From NCBI RefSeq assembly GCF_000756665.1, contig NZ_ARXV01000016.1:1-64000 (forward strand): a DNA stretch of 64,000 nucleotides. The letters are read 5' to 3'. The DNA is from Alcanivorax nanhaiticus (GTDB lineage Bacteria; Pseudomonadota; Gammaproteobacteria; Pseudomonadales; Alcanivoracaceae). Positions 25,519 to 34,111 of the stretch are shown here, one piece after another (position 1 is the stretch's first letter; every line of letters begins with the position of its first letter). The translations under genes were made by a program, and so were the position numbers. Below the pieces are notes generated by a model that had not been told where the DNA came from, made no database searches, and saw only the letters and a list, made by a program, of their open reading frames with translations.

Positions 25519-26977
25519 CACCGGCCTGAACGGGCGGCGTCAAGCGCAGCACCTTGATACCCAGCCACGCATAGGCCAGTGCCAGCACCGGGTTGATCAG
25601 GTTGAAGAAGGCGAAGAACAGGTAATCCGTCACCGGCACCAGCAGTACCGACTGCATGTAGGCGCCGCAGGTATTCCAGGGAATCAGCGGGCTGGTGATA
25701 GTGCCGCCGTCTTCCAGGGCGCGGGACAAATTCACTGGCGCCAACCCCTGCCGCTCATACTCTTCGCGGAACATGCGACCCGGCATGATGATGGAGATGT
25801 ACTGATCCGCAGTGAGGATGTTGCTACCAAAACAGGTAGTGAGCGTCGCCGTAATCAATCCTGCCGCGCCCTTCACCATTCCCAGCAGCCCTTCGATCAG
25901 ACGCGCCAGCAAACCGGCTTTCTCCATCACCGCACCAAAGGCCATGGCACACATGATTAGCCACACGGTGTTCATCATGGAGGCCATGCCGCCGCCGGAG
26001 AGCAGATCATTCAGCGCGGCATCCCCGGCATCCACAGTGATGCCGGCAAAGAAGGTCTGCCAGACGACTTGCAAGGTAAGCGCCCAATCCGGATCCGCTA
26101 CGCCCGCCTGCACCGCAATGGCATCCGGCTGGAACAATAATGCCCAAACCCCACCTACCAGCGCGCCGATAAAAATGGCGGGCAGGGCCGGCATGCGCTT
26201 GAGCGCCATGAACAACAGCAAACCCAGTGGCACCAGGTGAATAATGGAAATATGAAACTGGCTTTCCAGCCCGGCCAGCAGAGGCGCGATTCTATCCTCC
26301 CCAGCGTCCGGAATGTCTGTGCTCAAGCCCATCACCAGAAAGATCAGCAAGGCGATAACGATGGAGGGCACGGTGGTCCACAGCATCAGACGGATGTGTT
26401 CGAACAGCTCCGAACCAGCCACTGCCGGTGCCAGGTTGGTGGTTTCGGAAAGCGGGGAAATCTTGTCACCAAAATAAGCCCCCGAAACGACCGCGCCAGC
26501 CGCCACGGGCAAGGAAAGCCCCAGGCCGCTGGCAACCCCGATCAGGGCCACCCCCACCGTCGCTGCCACGGTCCAGCTGGAACCGATACTCAGCGCAATC
26601 ACCGCACAGATCAGGCAGGCCGCCGCATAGAACAGCGACGGGTTCATCAGCTCCAGACCGAAGTAGATCAGTGACGGCACGATGCCCGCTAACCGCCAGG
26701 TTCCGATCAGTGCGCCCACCATCAACAGAATCAGAATGGCTCCCAGCGCCACCGAGATACCTTTCACCATGGCGGTCTCAATTTCGCGCCAGGTGAGCCC
26801 GTTTTTGAGCCCGATCAGGGACGCCAGGCCAGCGCAGAAAAGCAACGCAATCTGGTTAGGACCGTAGGACGCATCATCGCCATACAGATATACCGCTGCG
26901 GCCAACAGGGCGATCAGCACCACTATCGGAAACAGGGCATCCGGGAGGGAGGGGCGACGAATTCGGGTCTCGGTCAT
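25505..26977 (-). CDS. nhaC: NhaC-family Na+/H+ antiporter
   Basis: A 490-residue inner-membrane protein with about twelve hydrophobic segments. Motifs typical of NhaC: SIGSSWTVAATVGVALIGV, GAVVSGAYFGDKISPLSETTNLAP and TADQYISIIMPGRMFREEYER, followed by LEDGGTITSPLIPWNTCGAY. It probably exchanges Na+ for protons, possibly with an organic anion as some NhaC-like proteins do. It is a single gene; its 3-prime end overlaps the outer-membrane gene on the opposite strand. Confidence 0.9.
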   Translation of the reverse strand: MTETRIRRPSLPDALFPIVVLIALLAAAVYLYGDDASYGPNQIALLFCAGLASLIGLKNGLTWREIETAMVKGISVALGAILILLMVGALIGTWRLAGIVPSLIYFGLELMNPSLFYAAACLICAVIALSIGSSWTVAATVGVALIGVASGLGLSLPVAAGAVVSGAYFGDKISPLSETTNLAPAVAGSELFEHIRLMLWTTVPSIVIALLIFLVMGLSTDIPDAGEDRIAPLLAGLESQFHISIIHLVPLGLLLFMALKRMPALPAIFIGALVGGVWALLFQPDAIAVQAGVADPDWALTLQVVWQTFFAGITVDAGDAALNDLLSGGGMASMMNTVWLIMCAMAFGAVMEKAGLLARLIEGLLGMVKGAAGLITATLTTCFGSNILTADQYISIIMPGRMFREEYERQGLAPVNLSRALEDGGTITSPLIPWNTCGAYMQSVLLVPVTDYLFFAFFNLINPVLALAYAWLGIKVLRLTPPVQAGVISR

Positions 26978-27114
26978 GGCAGCAGGATCCGGAGCAAGGA
27001 CTTTCCGTTATACGCCCCCGGCAGCGAGTAAGCACTCACGGCGGCGCTGAAAGCGGCGCAGTCTACCAGTCCATCCGGTGCCATGCAGCGCCAGCCGTCG
27101 GCGCGTTAGGTAGC

Positions 27115-27226
27115 CTCTGAATAACGCCTTGCGTGCTCAGCATGCCTTCAAAAGCGCGCCCCTCTTTACCTTGGCCGAGGGGGCGAACCAGCCTGAAAGA
27201 CTGAGCATGCAAGGCGTTATTCAGAG
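27115..27226. mobile_element. MITE-like element, 112 bp
   Basis: Terminal inverted repeats of 26 bp with one mismatch: CTCTGAATAACGCCTTGC-GTGCTCAG at 27115-27140 and its inverse at 27201-27226, around a 60-base non-coding core. There is no transposase frame. The repeats look like those of a DDE insertion sequence, so this is probably a non-autonomous derivative. I see no clear target-site duplication. Its right end supplies the last codons and the stop of the GNAT gene. 26978-27114 holds nothing else recognisable. Confidence 0.75.
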
Positions 27227-27717
27227 ACTCCCTGGCTCGCTGTTCGGGCAAGGGCCTGCAAGGCCTCACCTTCCAGCCGGTAACGGACCCACTCGGATTG
27301 GGCACGGGCTCCCAAGCTCTCATAAAACTCGATCGCGGGCGTATTCCAGTCCAGCACGCTCCATTCGAAACGGCCACAATCACGCTCTACCGCGATGGCA
27401 GCAAGGCGAGCCAGTAGCGCCTTGCCGATGCCCGCTCCGCGCTGCTCCGGCTCAACAAAAAGATCTTCCAGATAGAGACCGTTTCGCCCCTGCCAAGTGG
27501 AATAGTTAAAGAAGTAGATCGCCATGCCGACCAGCCGGCCACCCTGCTCGGCCACAATGGCATGGGCGGTAGCACCGGCATCAAACAGCGTGGATGCCAG
27601 CTGCGCCTCATCCGTCTCCACCTGATCTGCTGCCTTCTCGTAGCGCGCCAGCTCCCGGATCAGGCGTAATAACTCAGCCGTATCCTCACGACGAGCCGGC
27701 CGTAACAGCGCACTCAT
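27217..27717 (-). CDS. GNAT acetyltransferase (SSAT/diamine acetyltransferase-like)
   Basis: A 166-residue GNAT protein with an N-terminal LRPARREDTAELLRLIRELARYE and the acetyl-CoA loop EPEQRGAGIGKALL (about residue 92). NYSTWQGRNGLYLEDLFVEP resembles spermidine/spermine and diamine N-acetyltransferases. The substrate (a polyamine or a small amine) is inferred. The last residues, about GVSE and stop, are encoded by the terminal repeat of the MITE-like element, so the native C-terminus may have been replaced. The start overlaps the rlmJ stop by ATGA. Confidence 0.85.
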   Translation of the reverse strand: MSALLRPARREDTAELLRLIRELARYEKAADQVETDEAQLASTLFDAGATAHAIVAEQGGRLVGMAIYFFNYSTWQGRNGLYLEDLFVEPEQRGAGIGKALLARLAAIAVERDCGRFEWSVLDWNTPAIEFYESLGARAQSEWVRYRLEGEALQALARTASQGVSE

Positions 27718-28559
27718 GCCTGTTCTTCGGTCAGGCGCTTCACCAGCGTATGGCCGCCGGTTTCACACAGGTGCTTTTCCAGTAAGGGCATGGCCTGGGC
27801 CATGTGCTGGGCCAGAGTGTAGGGCGGGTTGATCACCAACATGCCGGAGCCGGTCATACCACGGCCGGAGGCATCGGGTCTGACGCACAATTCCACCCGC
27901 AGCATGTTGGGGATTTCCGCCTTGATGAACTGACGGATAAAGGATTCGGTGCGATTACGGTCCATCACCGGGTACCAGATAGCGTAAGTGGCGGTGGCCC
28001 AGCGCTCCATGGCCATCTTCAGGGCTGGCAACATATCGCGATAATCACGCTCCAGCTCGTAGGACGGATCAATCAGCACCATGCCGCGGCGGTGCTGGGG
28101 CGGCAGCATGGCCTTGATGCCCTGCCAGGCATCCATTTTCTCCACCCTTACCTGCTTGTTGCCGGCGAACAATTTACTGAGCAGCTCATAATCGGTGCTG
28201 TGTAGCTCGGTACACTGAAGTCGGTCCTGCTCACGAAGCAGACTGGCAGCGATACGCGGTGACCCCGGATATTCACGCAACTTGCCCACCGGATTGAGCT
28301 GCTTCACCAGTTTCACATATTGATCAATCACGCCGATCTCTGTGCGATGATCCAGCAGCTTCTCGATCCCGTCGTGGAATTCCCCGGTCTTCTGCATGTG
28401 CTCACTATCGATCAGGTAATTGCCGGCACCACTGTGGGTATCGTGCACCGTGAAGGGTTTGTCCTTCTTTTTCAGGTACTCGATGATGGCGATCTGCACG
28501 ATGTGCTTGAGGACATCGGCGAAATTACCGGCGTGATAGCTGTGGCGATAGGAAAGCAT
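27714..28559 (-). CDS. rlmJ: 23S rRNA (adenine2030-N6)-methyltransferase
   Basis: A 281-residue RlmJ from ATG 28559, giving the conserved N-terminus MLSYRHSYHAGNFADVLKH; a longer in-frame reading runs back through a repeat and is rejected. Motifs: HDTHSGAGNYLID (SAM binding region), PGSPRIAASLLREQDRL, and IDPSYELERDY, where DPSY takes the place of the classical N6-methyltransferase DPPY. It methylates A2030 of 23S rRNA. It is followed with ATGA overlap by the GNAT gene. Confidence 0.93.
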   Translation of the reverse strand: MLSYRHSYHAGNFADVLKHIVQIAIIEYLKKKDKPFTVHDTHSGAGNYLIDSEHMQKTGEFHDGIEKLLDHRTEIGVIDQYVKLVKQLNPVGKLREYPGSPRIAASLLREQDRLQCTELHSTDYELLSKLFAGNKQVRVEKMDAWQGIKAMLPPQHRRGMVLIDPSYELERDYRDMLPALKMAMERWATATYAIWYPVMDRNRTESFIRQFIKAEIPNMLRVELCVRPDASGRGMTGSGMLVINPPYTLAQHMAQAMPLLEKHLCETGGHTLVKRLTEEQA

Positions 28560-28610
28560 GATGGCAGCCTGAAAGAGTGTAGGGGGCATTGTACACCGAA
28601 CCCTATGGCC

Positions 28611-28782
28611 GTAGGAGCGCCGCTTGAGGCGCGAAACGAGCGTGAGCGAGTAACGAGTTTCGAGACGCGAGTTGCGAAAGGCAAAAGCAAAACCCTTCCC
28701 GTTTGGGGGTGTCGGTTTTCGAAACTCGTTTCTCGTGACTCGAAACCGGGTTGTTCGCGCCTCACCAAGCGAAGCGTAGGAA
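28611..28782. repeat. Nested REP-like and word-repeat element (copy 6)
   Basis: Outer REP-like arm GTAGGAGCGCCGCTTGAGGC-GCGAA at 28611-28635 and a partial partner TTCGCGCCTC ... GCGTAGGAAC near 28753-28782. Inside lie GAGTAACGAGTTTCGAGACG, a GAGTTGCGAAAGGCAAAA stretch, and the opposing GGTTTTCGAAACTCGTTTCT-CGTGACTCG. The 28560-28916 gap between divergent rlmJ and dapF holds this element, the run-on AAGCGAAGCG words to about 28820, and no gene. Confidence 0.75.
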
Positions 28783-28916
28783 CGTCGAAGACGGCCCCGA
28801 AGGGGTGAGCGAAGCGAATAACCGGCACTCTTACAGGTGGCAATAACAAGACGCCCCCTGACGCCGCCCATCAGCCGGAGTACAATGGCCTTTTACCCTG
28901 TACCTGGACACCCGCA

Positions 28917-29768
28917 ATGAATCTGCGTTTCACCAAAATGCATGGCCTCGGCAACGATTTCATGGTCATCGATGGCATCAGCCAGTCCCTGCCTGAGAAC
29001 GGCCTGCCGTTCCCGGAGGATGAGATCCGTCGCCTGGGCAGTCGCCATTTTGGGGTCGGTTTCGACCAGATGTTGATTGTCCAGCCTGCTCAGGGTGGCG
29101 AAGCAGACTTCCGCTACCGCATTCTCAATGCCGACGGCTCGGAAGTCAGCCAGTGCGGCAACGGCGCCCGCTGTTTTGCCCGCTTTGTCCGCGAGCAAGG
29201 GCTGACGGACAAGAATGAAGTGGTGGTGGAAACCGCCGCCGGACAGATGACCCTGAGCCTGACGGAAGACGATCAGGTGACGGTGAATATGGGCGCCCCT
29301 CGCTGGGCCCCACAGGACATTCCCATGGCCGCCACTGAAGAAGCCGACAGTTACTTTTTGGTATCTGGCACCCAGGCCTGGGAAGTGGGTGCGGTAGGCC
29401 TCGGCAACCCTCACTGCACCCTGCTGGTGGAAAACGTGGACACTGCACCGGTGGAAACCGCTGGCCCCCTTCTGGAAAGCCACGAACAGTTCCCGGAACG
29501 AGTCAATGTGGGCTTCATGCAGGTGGTGAGCCGTACCGAAGTCCGCCTGCGGGTCTATGAACGTGGCGCTGGGGAAACTCTGGCCTGTGGCTCCGGTGCC
29601 TGCGCCGCCGTGGTTATCGGCCAGCGTCGTGGCCTACTGGACCAGCAAGTTACCGTGCACCTGCCCGGCGGCAGCCTGCAGATCGAATATGCAGGAACCG
29701 GCGGCATTCGGATGACAGGGCCCGCCAGCCGTGTCTATGATGGCACCATCGAAGTTGATACTGACTGA
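28917..29768 (+). CDS. dapF: Diaminopimelate epimerase
   Basis: A 283-residue DapF that interconverts LL- and meso-diaminopimelate. Both catalytic cysteines are visible: [20 protein letters not shown] (about residue 75) and [17 protein letters not shown] (about 226), plus the N-terminal [15 protein letters not shown]. It leads the plus-strand run dapF-DUF484-xerC-yigB-yqcC. Length and motifs are normal. Confidence 0.97.
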   Translation: MNLRFTKMHGLGNDFMVIDGISQSLPENGLPFPEDEIRRLGSRHFGVGFDQMLIVQPAQGGEADFRYRILNADGSEVSQCGNGARCFARFVREQGLTDKNEVVVETAAGQMTLSLTEDDQVTVNMGAPRWAPQDIPMAATEEADSYFLVSGTQAWEVGAVGLGNPHCTLLVENVDTAPVETAGPLLESHEQFPERVNVGFMQVVSRTEVRLRVYERGAGETLACGSGACAAVVIGQRRGLLDQQVTVHLPGGSLQIEYAGTGGIRMTGPASRVYDGTIEVDTD

Positions 29769-29806
29769 ATCCGCACAGACGGACCCCACCAGCACAGGAT
29801 AGACAG

Positions 29807-30529
29807 ATGACGGATCACAGCCCGGTAAGCGCCGATCAGGTGGCCGCCTATTTGCGCGACAACGCGGACTTCTTTGAACAGCGCCCGGAATTGCTGGAAC
29901 TGTTACGGCTGCCTGACGCCAAGGGTCAGGCCGTCTCTCTGCTGGAACGTCAGGCTTCCATCCTGCGCGAGCGCAACACCGAACTGCGTGATCGCCTCAA
30001 CGGACTGCTCGATGTGGCCCGGGAAAACGACCACCTGTTTGACAAGACCCGCAAACTGACCCTCTCGCTACTGGAAGCCCGCAGCGCGGAAAAACTGTTC
30101 CGCAATCTGCTGACCAGCCTCAGTGATGAATTTCGCAGTGACCGTGTCTCGCTGATGCTCTACGACCGCGAAGTGCCGATCCTCGGCGATTTGCGTAACC
30201 AGATCCGCTGTGTAGACAGCACCGCTCTGCCACCGGCACTGAGCAACCTGCTGCGTAGTGGCAAGGCTGTCTGTGGTGCCATGCGTCAGGAAGAGATGGA
30301 AGCGCTGTTCAAGGAACACGCCACCGACATCCGCTCCGCAGCCATGGTACCACTGGAGTATCAGGGCCGACTGGGTCTGCTGGCCATTGGCAGCAAGAGT
30401 GCCATGCACTTCCGCAGTTCACTGGGCACCCTGTTCATTACCCACATTGGGCAAGTCCTCAGCCGCCGCCTGCATGAAGTGCTGCGTCAGTATCCGCATC
30501 AGGCAGCCAAGAAAATCAGTGAACAGTGA
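29807..30529 (+). CDS. DUF484 family protein (YigA-like)
   Basis: A 240-residue cytoplasmic protein of DUF484. An N-terminal helix region with VAAYLRDNADFFEQRPELLELL and a short coiled coil (about residues 40-75) precede a GAF-like domain (about 85-225). DUF484 genes nearly always sit between dapF and xerC, as here; the role is unknown. The ATG follows AGGAT. Its last codons overlap a GTGAACAG word repeat that continues into the xerC start. Confidence 0.9.
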   Translation: MTDHSPVSADQVAAYLRDNADFFEQRPELLELLRLPDAKGQAVSLLERQASILRERNTELRDRLNGLLDVARENDHLFDKTRKLTLSLLEARSAEKLFRNLLTSLSDEFRSDRVSLMLYDREVPILGDLRNQIRCVDSTALPPALSNLLRSGKAVCGAMRQEEMEALFKEHATDIRSAAMVPLEYQGRLGLLAIGSKSAMHFRSSLGTLFITHIGQVLSRRLHEVLRQYPHQAAKKISEQ

Positions 30530-30547
30530 ATAGTTAACAGTGAACAG
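30521..30547 (+). repeat. GTGAATAGTTAACAG word repeat at DUF484/xerC junction
   Basis: GTGAACAGTGAATAGTTAACA-GTGAACAGCG spans the DUF484 stop codon and the GTG start of xerC. A matching string, in inverted orientation, lies behind cobO at 61142-61172, and a shorter echo (GTGAATAGCGCA) precedes yqcC at 32320. Confidence 0.7.
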
Positions 30548-31463
30548 CGCAACTCGCGACCTCGACACTGTTACTGCGTTCCTGAAACACCTTGAGTCGG
30601 AGCGGCGGCTTTCGCCGCATACCGTCAGCAATTATCAGCGTGACCTGAAAGAAGCCTCGCGGGTGCTCGGTCAGCAGGACTGGGCGCAGGTGACGGTGCA
30701 CGATATTCGTTCGCTGGTGGCCAATCTTCACCGCCAGGGCAAGGGTGGCAAAACCATTGCCCGACAGCTTTCCACACTCCGTACCTTCTACCGTTATCTG
30801 ATGCGCGAAGGCATCGCCAGGGACAATCCGGTGGTGGATGTACGCGCGCCGAAGAGCGGCAAGCGCCTGCCCAAGGCGCTGGATGCGGATCAGGTGACAC
30901 AGCTGCTGGATGCCGGCACCGACAAGGGCGACCCGCTCAGCCTGCGAGACCAGGCCATGATGGAACTGTTCTATGCCTGCGGGCTACGGCTTGCCGAACT
31001 GCTTAGTCTGGATTTGGACAGTGTCGATATGAACGCCGCCCAGTTGCTGGTCACCGGCAAAGGCAACAAGACACGACAATTACCCATGGGCAAACCCGCC
31101 GTGGCCGCACTCAAGCGTTGGCTGAAAGCACGCCCCCTGTTCGTCAAGGACAACGCCGAAAAAGCGATCTTCCTCAGCAAGAACGGCAAGCGTTTGTCTC
31201 CTTCCAGCGTACAGCAACGCCTGAAACGACACGCTCTGGAACGAGGCCTGGACGACCATCTCCACCCCCACAAACTGCGTCACTCGTTCGCCACCCATTT
31301 GCTGGAGTCTTCCGGCGACCTGCGCGCGGTACAGGAACTCCTCGGCCATGCCGACCTCGCCACCACTCAGGTCTATACCCATCTGGATTTCCAGCACCTG
31401 GCCCAGGTCTACGACGGCGCCCATCCCAGGGCACAGCGCCGCAGCAAGGACGACGACGAATAA
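30540..31463 (+). CDS. xerC: Tyrosine recombinase XerC
   Basis: A 307-residue site-specific recombinase of the chromosome-dimer resolution system. The SAM-like N-terminal domain (about residues 8-95) is followed by the catalytic domain with YACGLRLAELL (Arg I), GKGNKTRQLPMG (Lys), HPHKLRHSFATHLL (His/Arg II), LLGHADLATTQVYTHLD (His III and catalytic Tyr). The start is taken as GTG 30540, which lies in a word repeat and lacks a ribosome-binding site, so it may rely on coupling to DUF484. Acts at dif with XerD. Confidence 0.95.
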   Translation: MNSATRDLDTVTAFLKHLESERRLSPHTVSNYQRDLKEASRVLGQQDWAQVTVHDIRSLVANLHRQGKGGKTIARQLSTLRTFYRYLMREGIARDNPVVDVRAPKSGKRLPKALDADQVTQLLDAGTDKGDPLSLRDQAMMELFYACGLRLAELLSLDLDSVDMNAAQLLVTGKGNKTRQLPMGKPAVAALKRWLKARPLFVKDNAEKAIFLSKNGKRLSPSSVQQRLKRHALERGLDDHLHPHKLRHSFATHLLESSGDLRAVQELLGHADLATTQVYTHLDFQHLAQVYDGAHPRAQRRSKDDDE

Positions 31464-31475
31464 CGTCCACTTCCC

Positions 31476-31502
31476 TGTGGGAGCGGTGGTTCCACCGCGA
31501 AA
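31476..31502 (+). repeat. REP-like hairpin
   Basis: TGTGGGAGCGGTGGTTCC-ACCGCGAA after xerC, followed by a GAGCGCAGCGAGGCGACCGA tract of similar composition up to about 31530. Confidence 0.8.
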
Positions 31503-31615
31503 CCGAGCGCAGCGAGGCGACCGAAGGGAGGCTTCTGATCCTGCCCCATCAGCCCTGTTGGCAGCTCACAACGTTGAGAGGCGCAGCGGCATCCGCCATG
31601 CGCTAAACTAGCCCC

Positions 31616-32323
31616 ATGAGCAAACTCAAACTGATCACCTTCGATCTGGACAACACCCTGTGGCCGGTGGATGAAGTCATCCATCATGCGGAAAAAACCT
31701 GCAGTGACTGGATTGCCGACAACCACCCGGATGCTGCCGCTGCACTGAGCGCCGAGCGGGTGCGTGCCGTGCGCACCGCACTACTCAAGGAAAAACCCCA
31801 GTATCTGGACAACCTGACAGCGCTCCGCCAGGACGCTATGAGGCGAGCCTTCATGGAACATGGTTTTAATGAAGCCGAAGCCAGACGCATTGCCATGGAT
31901 GCCTTTAAGGTATTCCACACTGCCCGTAATCAGGTCCGCTTCTTTCCCGGTGCCAGGACGGTATTGGAACAACTGGCCGGTCACTACTTACTCGGCGCGC
32001 TCACCAACGGCAATGCCGACCTTAAGCTGATAGGTATCGATGATCTGTTTGCCTTTCACCATTCGGCTGAATCCATAGGCAAACGCAAACCTGCCCCGGA
32101 CATGTTTGCAGCCGCGCTACGAGATGCCGACGTCTGCCCTTCCCAGGCGATGCATATTGGTGATCATCCGCTGGAGGACGTCCATGCCGCCCGTGAGCAC
32201 GGCATGCATGCTGTCTGGGCAAATCTGGTGGAGATGGACTGGCCGGTTGAACTTGAACGCCCTCGCCACCATATCCTTACCCTGGATGAAATCCCGGGCC
32301 TGGCAGCCTCATTTGATAAGTGA
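31616..32323 (+). CDS. yigB: HAD-superfamily phosphatase YigB
   Basis: A 235-residue HAD hydrolase with motif I ITFDLDNTLWPVDE, motif II GALTNGN and motifs III/IV GKRKPAPDMF ... HIGDHPLEDVHAA. In E. coli YigB is a flavin-pathway (5-amino-6-ribitylamino-uracil 5-phosphate) phosphatase and likewise follows xerC. The order dapF-DUF484-xerC-yigB supports the name; substrate here is inferred. Confidence 0.9.
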   Translation: MSKLKLITFDLDNTLWPVDEVIHHAEKTCSDWIADNHPDAAAALSAERVRAVRTALLKEKPQYLDNLTALRQDAMRRAFMEHGFNEAEARRIAMDAFKVFHTARNQVRFFPGARTVLEQLAGHYLLGALTNGNADLKLIGIDDLFAFHHSAESIGKRKPAPDMFAAALRDADVCPSQAMHIGDHPLEDVHAAREHGMHAVWANLVEMDWPVELERPRHHILTLDEIPGLAASFDK

Positions 32324-32331
32324 ATAGCGCA

Positions 32332-32646
32332 ATGACTAGACAAACCGCCCTCACCACCATTCTTGATGACCTGCAAGCCGAACTGGAGAAGCAGGGGCTG
32401 TGGAGCGCCCACCCACCTGCGCCCTCAGCATTTGAAAGTCAGACACCATTTTTCGCCGACACCATGGACTTCAGCGAATGGTTACAGTGGGTCTTCGTCG
32501 CACGCTTTCGTGCCATGATGGATGCGAACGCGCCACTACCCGGCAGCTGCGATGTGGCTCCCATGGCAGAAGAAGCCTTGAAGGAAATGGAACAGGACGT
32601 GAGTGAAATCATCAGCCTGCTGAAGGCTTTCGACGAGCATTTCTGA
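32332..32646 (+). CDS. YqcC family protein
   Basis: A 104-residue cytoplasmic helical protein of the YqcC family, with ILDDLQAELEKQGLW and FADTMDFSEWLQWVFVARFRAM as the conserved core. The ATG at 32332 lies eight bases after the yigB stop; a GTG at 32320 in the same frame overlaps the yigB stop and is less likely. The family function is unknown. Last gene of the run. Confidence 0.88.
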   Translation: MTRQTALTTILDDLQAELEKQGLWSAHPPAPSAFESQTPFFADTMDFSEWLQWVFVARFRAMMDANAPLPGSCDVAPMAEEALKEMEQDVSEIISLLKAFDEHF

Positions 32647-32656
32647 ACACGCTGAA

Positions 32657-32738
32657 GCAAGCAACGAGTTTCGAGTTGCGAAAACCAACCCCCGTGCGCA
32701 CCGGTTTTGCCTTTCGAAACTCGCTTCTCGTAACTCAT
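32657..32738. repeat. Word-repeat palindromic element, copy 7
   Basis: Left GCAACGAGTTTCGAGTTGCG-AAAACC; right GGTTTTGCCTTTCGAAACTC-GCTTCTCGTAACTC. It fills the convergent gap between yqcC and the haem-protein gene and may act as the transcription end. Confidence 0.8.
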
Positions 32739-32741
32739 CGC

Positions 32742-33704
32742 CTACCCCATCACGCTATCCCTCAGCAAGCCGCGCCACTGTTGCTCATCCTCTCCGGCGG
32801 ACAGGGTCCACAACCAGTTTCCCCTGGCATCCAGTGCTTCCAGCGCAGTCACAACCTGTCCGTCTCCCGGCTTGCGTAACCGCCACAGGCTACTCATCTT
32901 CGACATATCCAGCGACACAAGGGCGCCATTGTGAGCGAGGTGACAGTGGCTTTCTTGCCAACGCGGTGAAGACCAGGGAGCCGTCATGCAAAGCCTCACG
33001 CCGTTGTTGCCCACACACAGGGTGGTTGCCGCATCACGTTCGGCGGCTTCTCCCAGCACAACCGCAAGGGTTTCCGGCAGGACCTGGCAGGCAAAGCTGT
33101 CGCGGACTGCGTCATAGAGTATCCCGCGATGTTCATCGCAACGCGCCAACAACCGGGCAAAGTCATCATCATCACGGCTTCCTTCCCAGTCTCTCTCCAG
33201 CTCACTCAGGCCAGCCAACCTTTCCGTTGTCCGGCAAGGGGTTCCTGCAGGCAGATTAAGCCGGCGCTGATCCGGGTGCAGCATGGCGCAAACCAACTCT
33301 TCGAAGGCGAGGCCGCCGCTGTTTGGCGCGACAGCGATTTGCTGGAGCGGTTGCCCCTGATAATCCAGGAACAGCAGGCTGCGGGCCGGCAAGGTGCCGG
33401 TTGGCTCCAGCACTGCCAGCACCGTGTGCCACTGCTGCACCTGCAGGGTCTGCCGCAGGCGGCAGCGCTCCCCCACCGATTCCAGCCACCATTCACCGTC
33501 AGTGAAAGCCGGATAGTTCATGTTCTGGGAAATCCGGGACGCTGAAGTGAAGGTGGTGACCACCAGCGAGCCCAACCGATACAACGCTTTGAGAATTGCC
33601 AACGGTTCGTCCTGCAACCGCAATACCCGGTCACCAAGGGCAGCGCTGCACTGTCTTAACAGAGGGGATGCCGCCGGCGCCGAGGGCCATGCCATTACCG
33701 ACAT
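32742..33704 (-). CDS. HemS/ChuS-like haemin-binding/degradation protein
   Basis: A 320-residue protein that I assign to the HemS/PhuS family. GDRVLRLQDEPLAILKALYR and LGSLVVTT at the N-terminus, then RSLLFLDYQGQPLQQIAV, match the first HemS half; the second half (ETLAVVLGEAAERDAATTLC onward) is more divergent. Such proteins bind and sometimes degrade haem in the cytoplasm. ATG 33704 follows GGAGGC. It is encoded after hemP, under one Fur box. The histidine ligand cannot be fixed from the sequence. Confidence 0.72.
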   Translation of the reverse strand: MSVMAWPSAPAASPLLRQCSAALGDRVLRLQDEPLAILKALYRLGSLVVTTFTSASRISQNMNYPAFTDGEWWLESVGERCRLRQTLQVQQWHTVLAVLEPTGTLPARSLLFLDYQGQPLQQIAVAPNSGGLAFEELVCAMLHPDQRRLNLPAGTPCRTTERLAGLSELERDWEGSRDDDDFARLLARCDEHRGILYDAVRDSFACQVLPETLAVVLGEAAERDAATTLCVGNNGVRLCMTAPWSSPRWQESHCHLAHNGALVSLDMSKMSSLWRLRKPGDGQVVTALEALDARGNWLWTLSAGEDEQQWRGLLRDSVMG

Positions 33705-33825
33705 ACTGCCTCCAAATCGCCAGACGCTGAGGAGTCAGCGTCATTTGTCATTAGGTGTGGAAAGCTGGCGGCGGCTGGCGATCCACGTCAGGGAGAAAAA
33801 CAGACGCAACAGGAAACACGCTGCG

Positions 33826-34002
33826 TCATTTCGTCAGAATCAACTTATTGTTGGAGGTGCGACGCAGTAAATAACGCTCGCCGGCGTGCTCAATCCACAG
33901 CTTGCCCTGATGATTGAGCAACAGGGTGCTGGGCACACTGCTCTCAGCATTAATGGACACCCGGCGAGGGGACGAGGTCACGGTCTTCTTCAGCTGTGTC
34001 AT
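33826..34002 (-). CDS. hemP: Haemin uptake protein HemP
   Basis: A 58-residue HemP. ATG 34002 is chosen because GGGAG stands six bases before it. The conserved LLNHQGKLWIEHAGERYLLR core and the ending RTSNNKLILTK are visible. HemP is a small regulator needed for expression of haem-receptor genes in some bacteria. It stands directly behind a Fur box; the HemS-like gene follows after 121 bases. No TonB-dependent receptor or haem ABC transporter is in the window. Confidence 0.9.
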   Translation of the reverse strand: MTQLKKTVTSSPRRVSINAESSVPSTLLLNHQGKLWIEHAGERYLLRRTSNNKLILTK

Positions 34003-34024
34003 GCTGGACTCCCATATCTTCAAT

Positions 34025-34043
34025 GAGAATCATTATCATTATT
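34025..34043 (-). promoter_or_regulatory. Fur box upstream of hemP
   Basis: The minus-strand 19-mer AATAATGATAATGATTCTC matches the classical Fur consensus (GATAATGATAATCATTATC) at 16 of 19 positions, 22 bases before the hemP start. It implies iron-repressed transcription of hemP and probably the HemS-like gene. Confidence 0.85.
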
Positions 34044-34111
34044 GATTGGGCGGCCGTCAACGTGTCTGTGTGATTTTTTACGGATGGCATCACGATGCGT
34101 GACAAGAGGAT

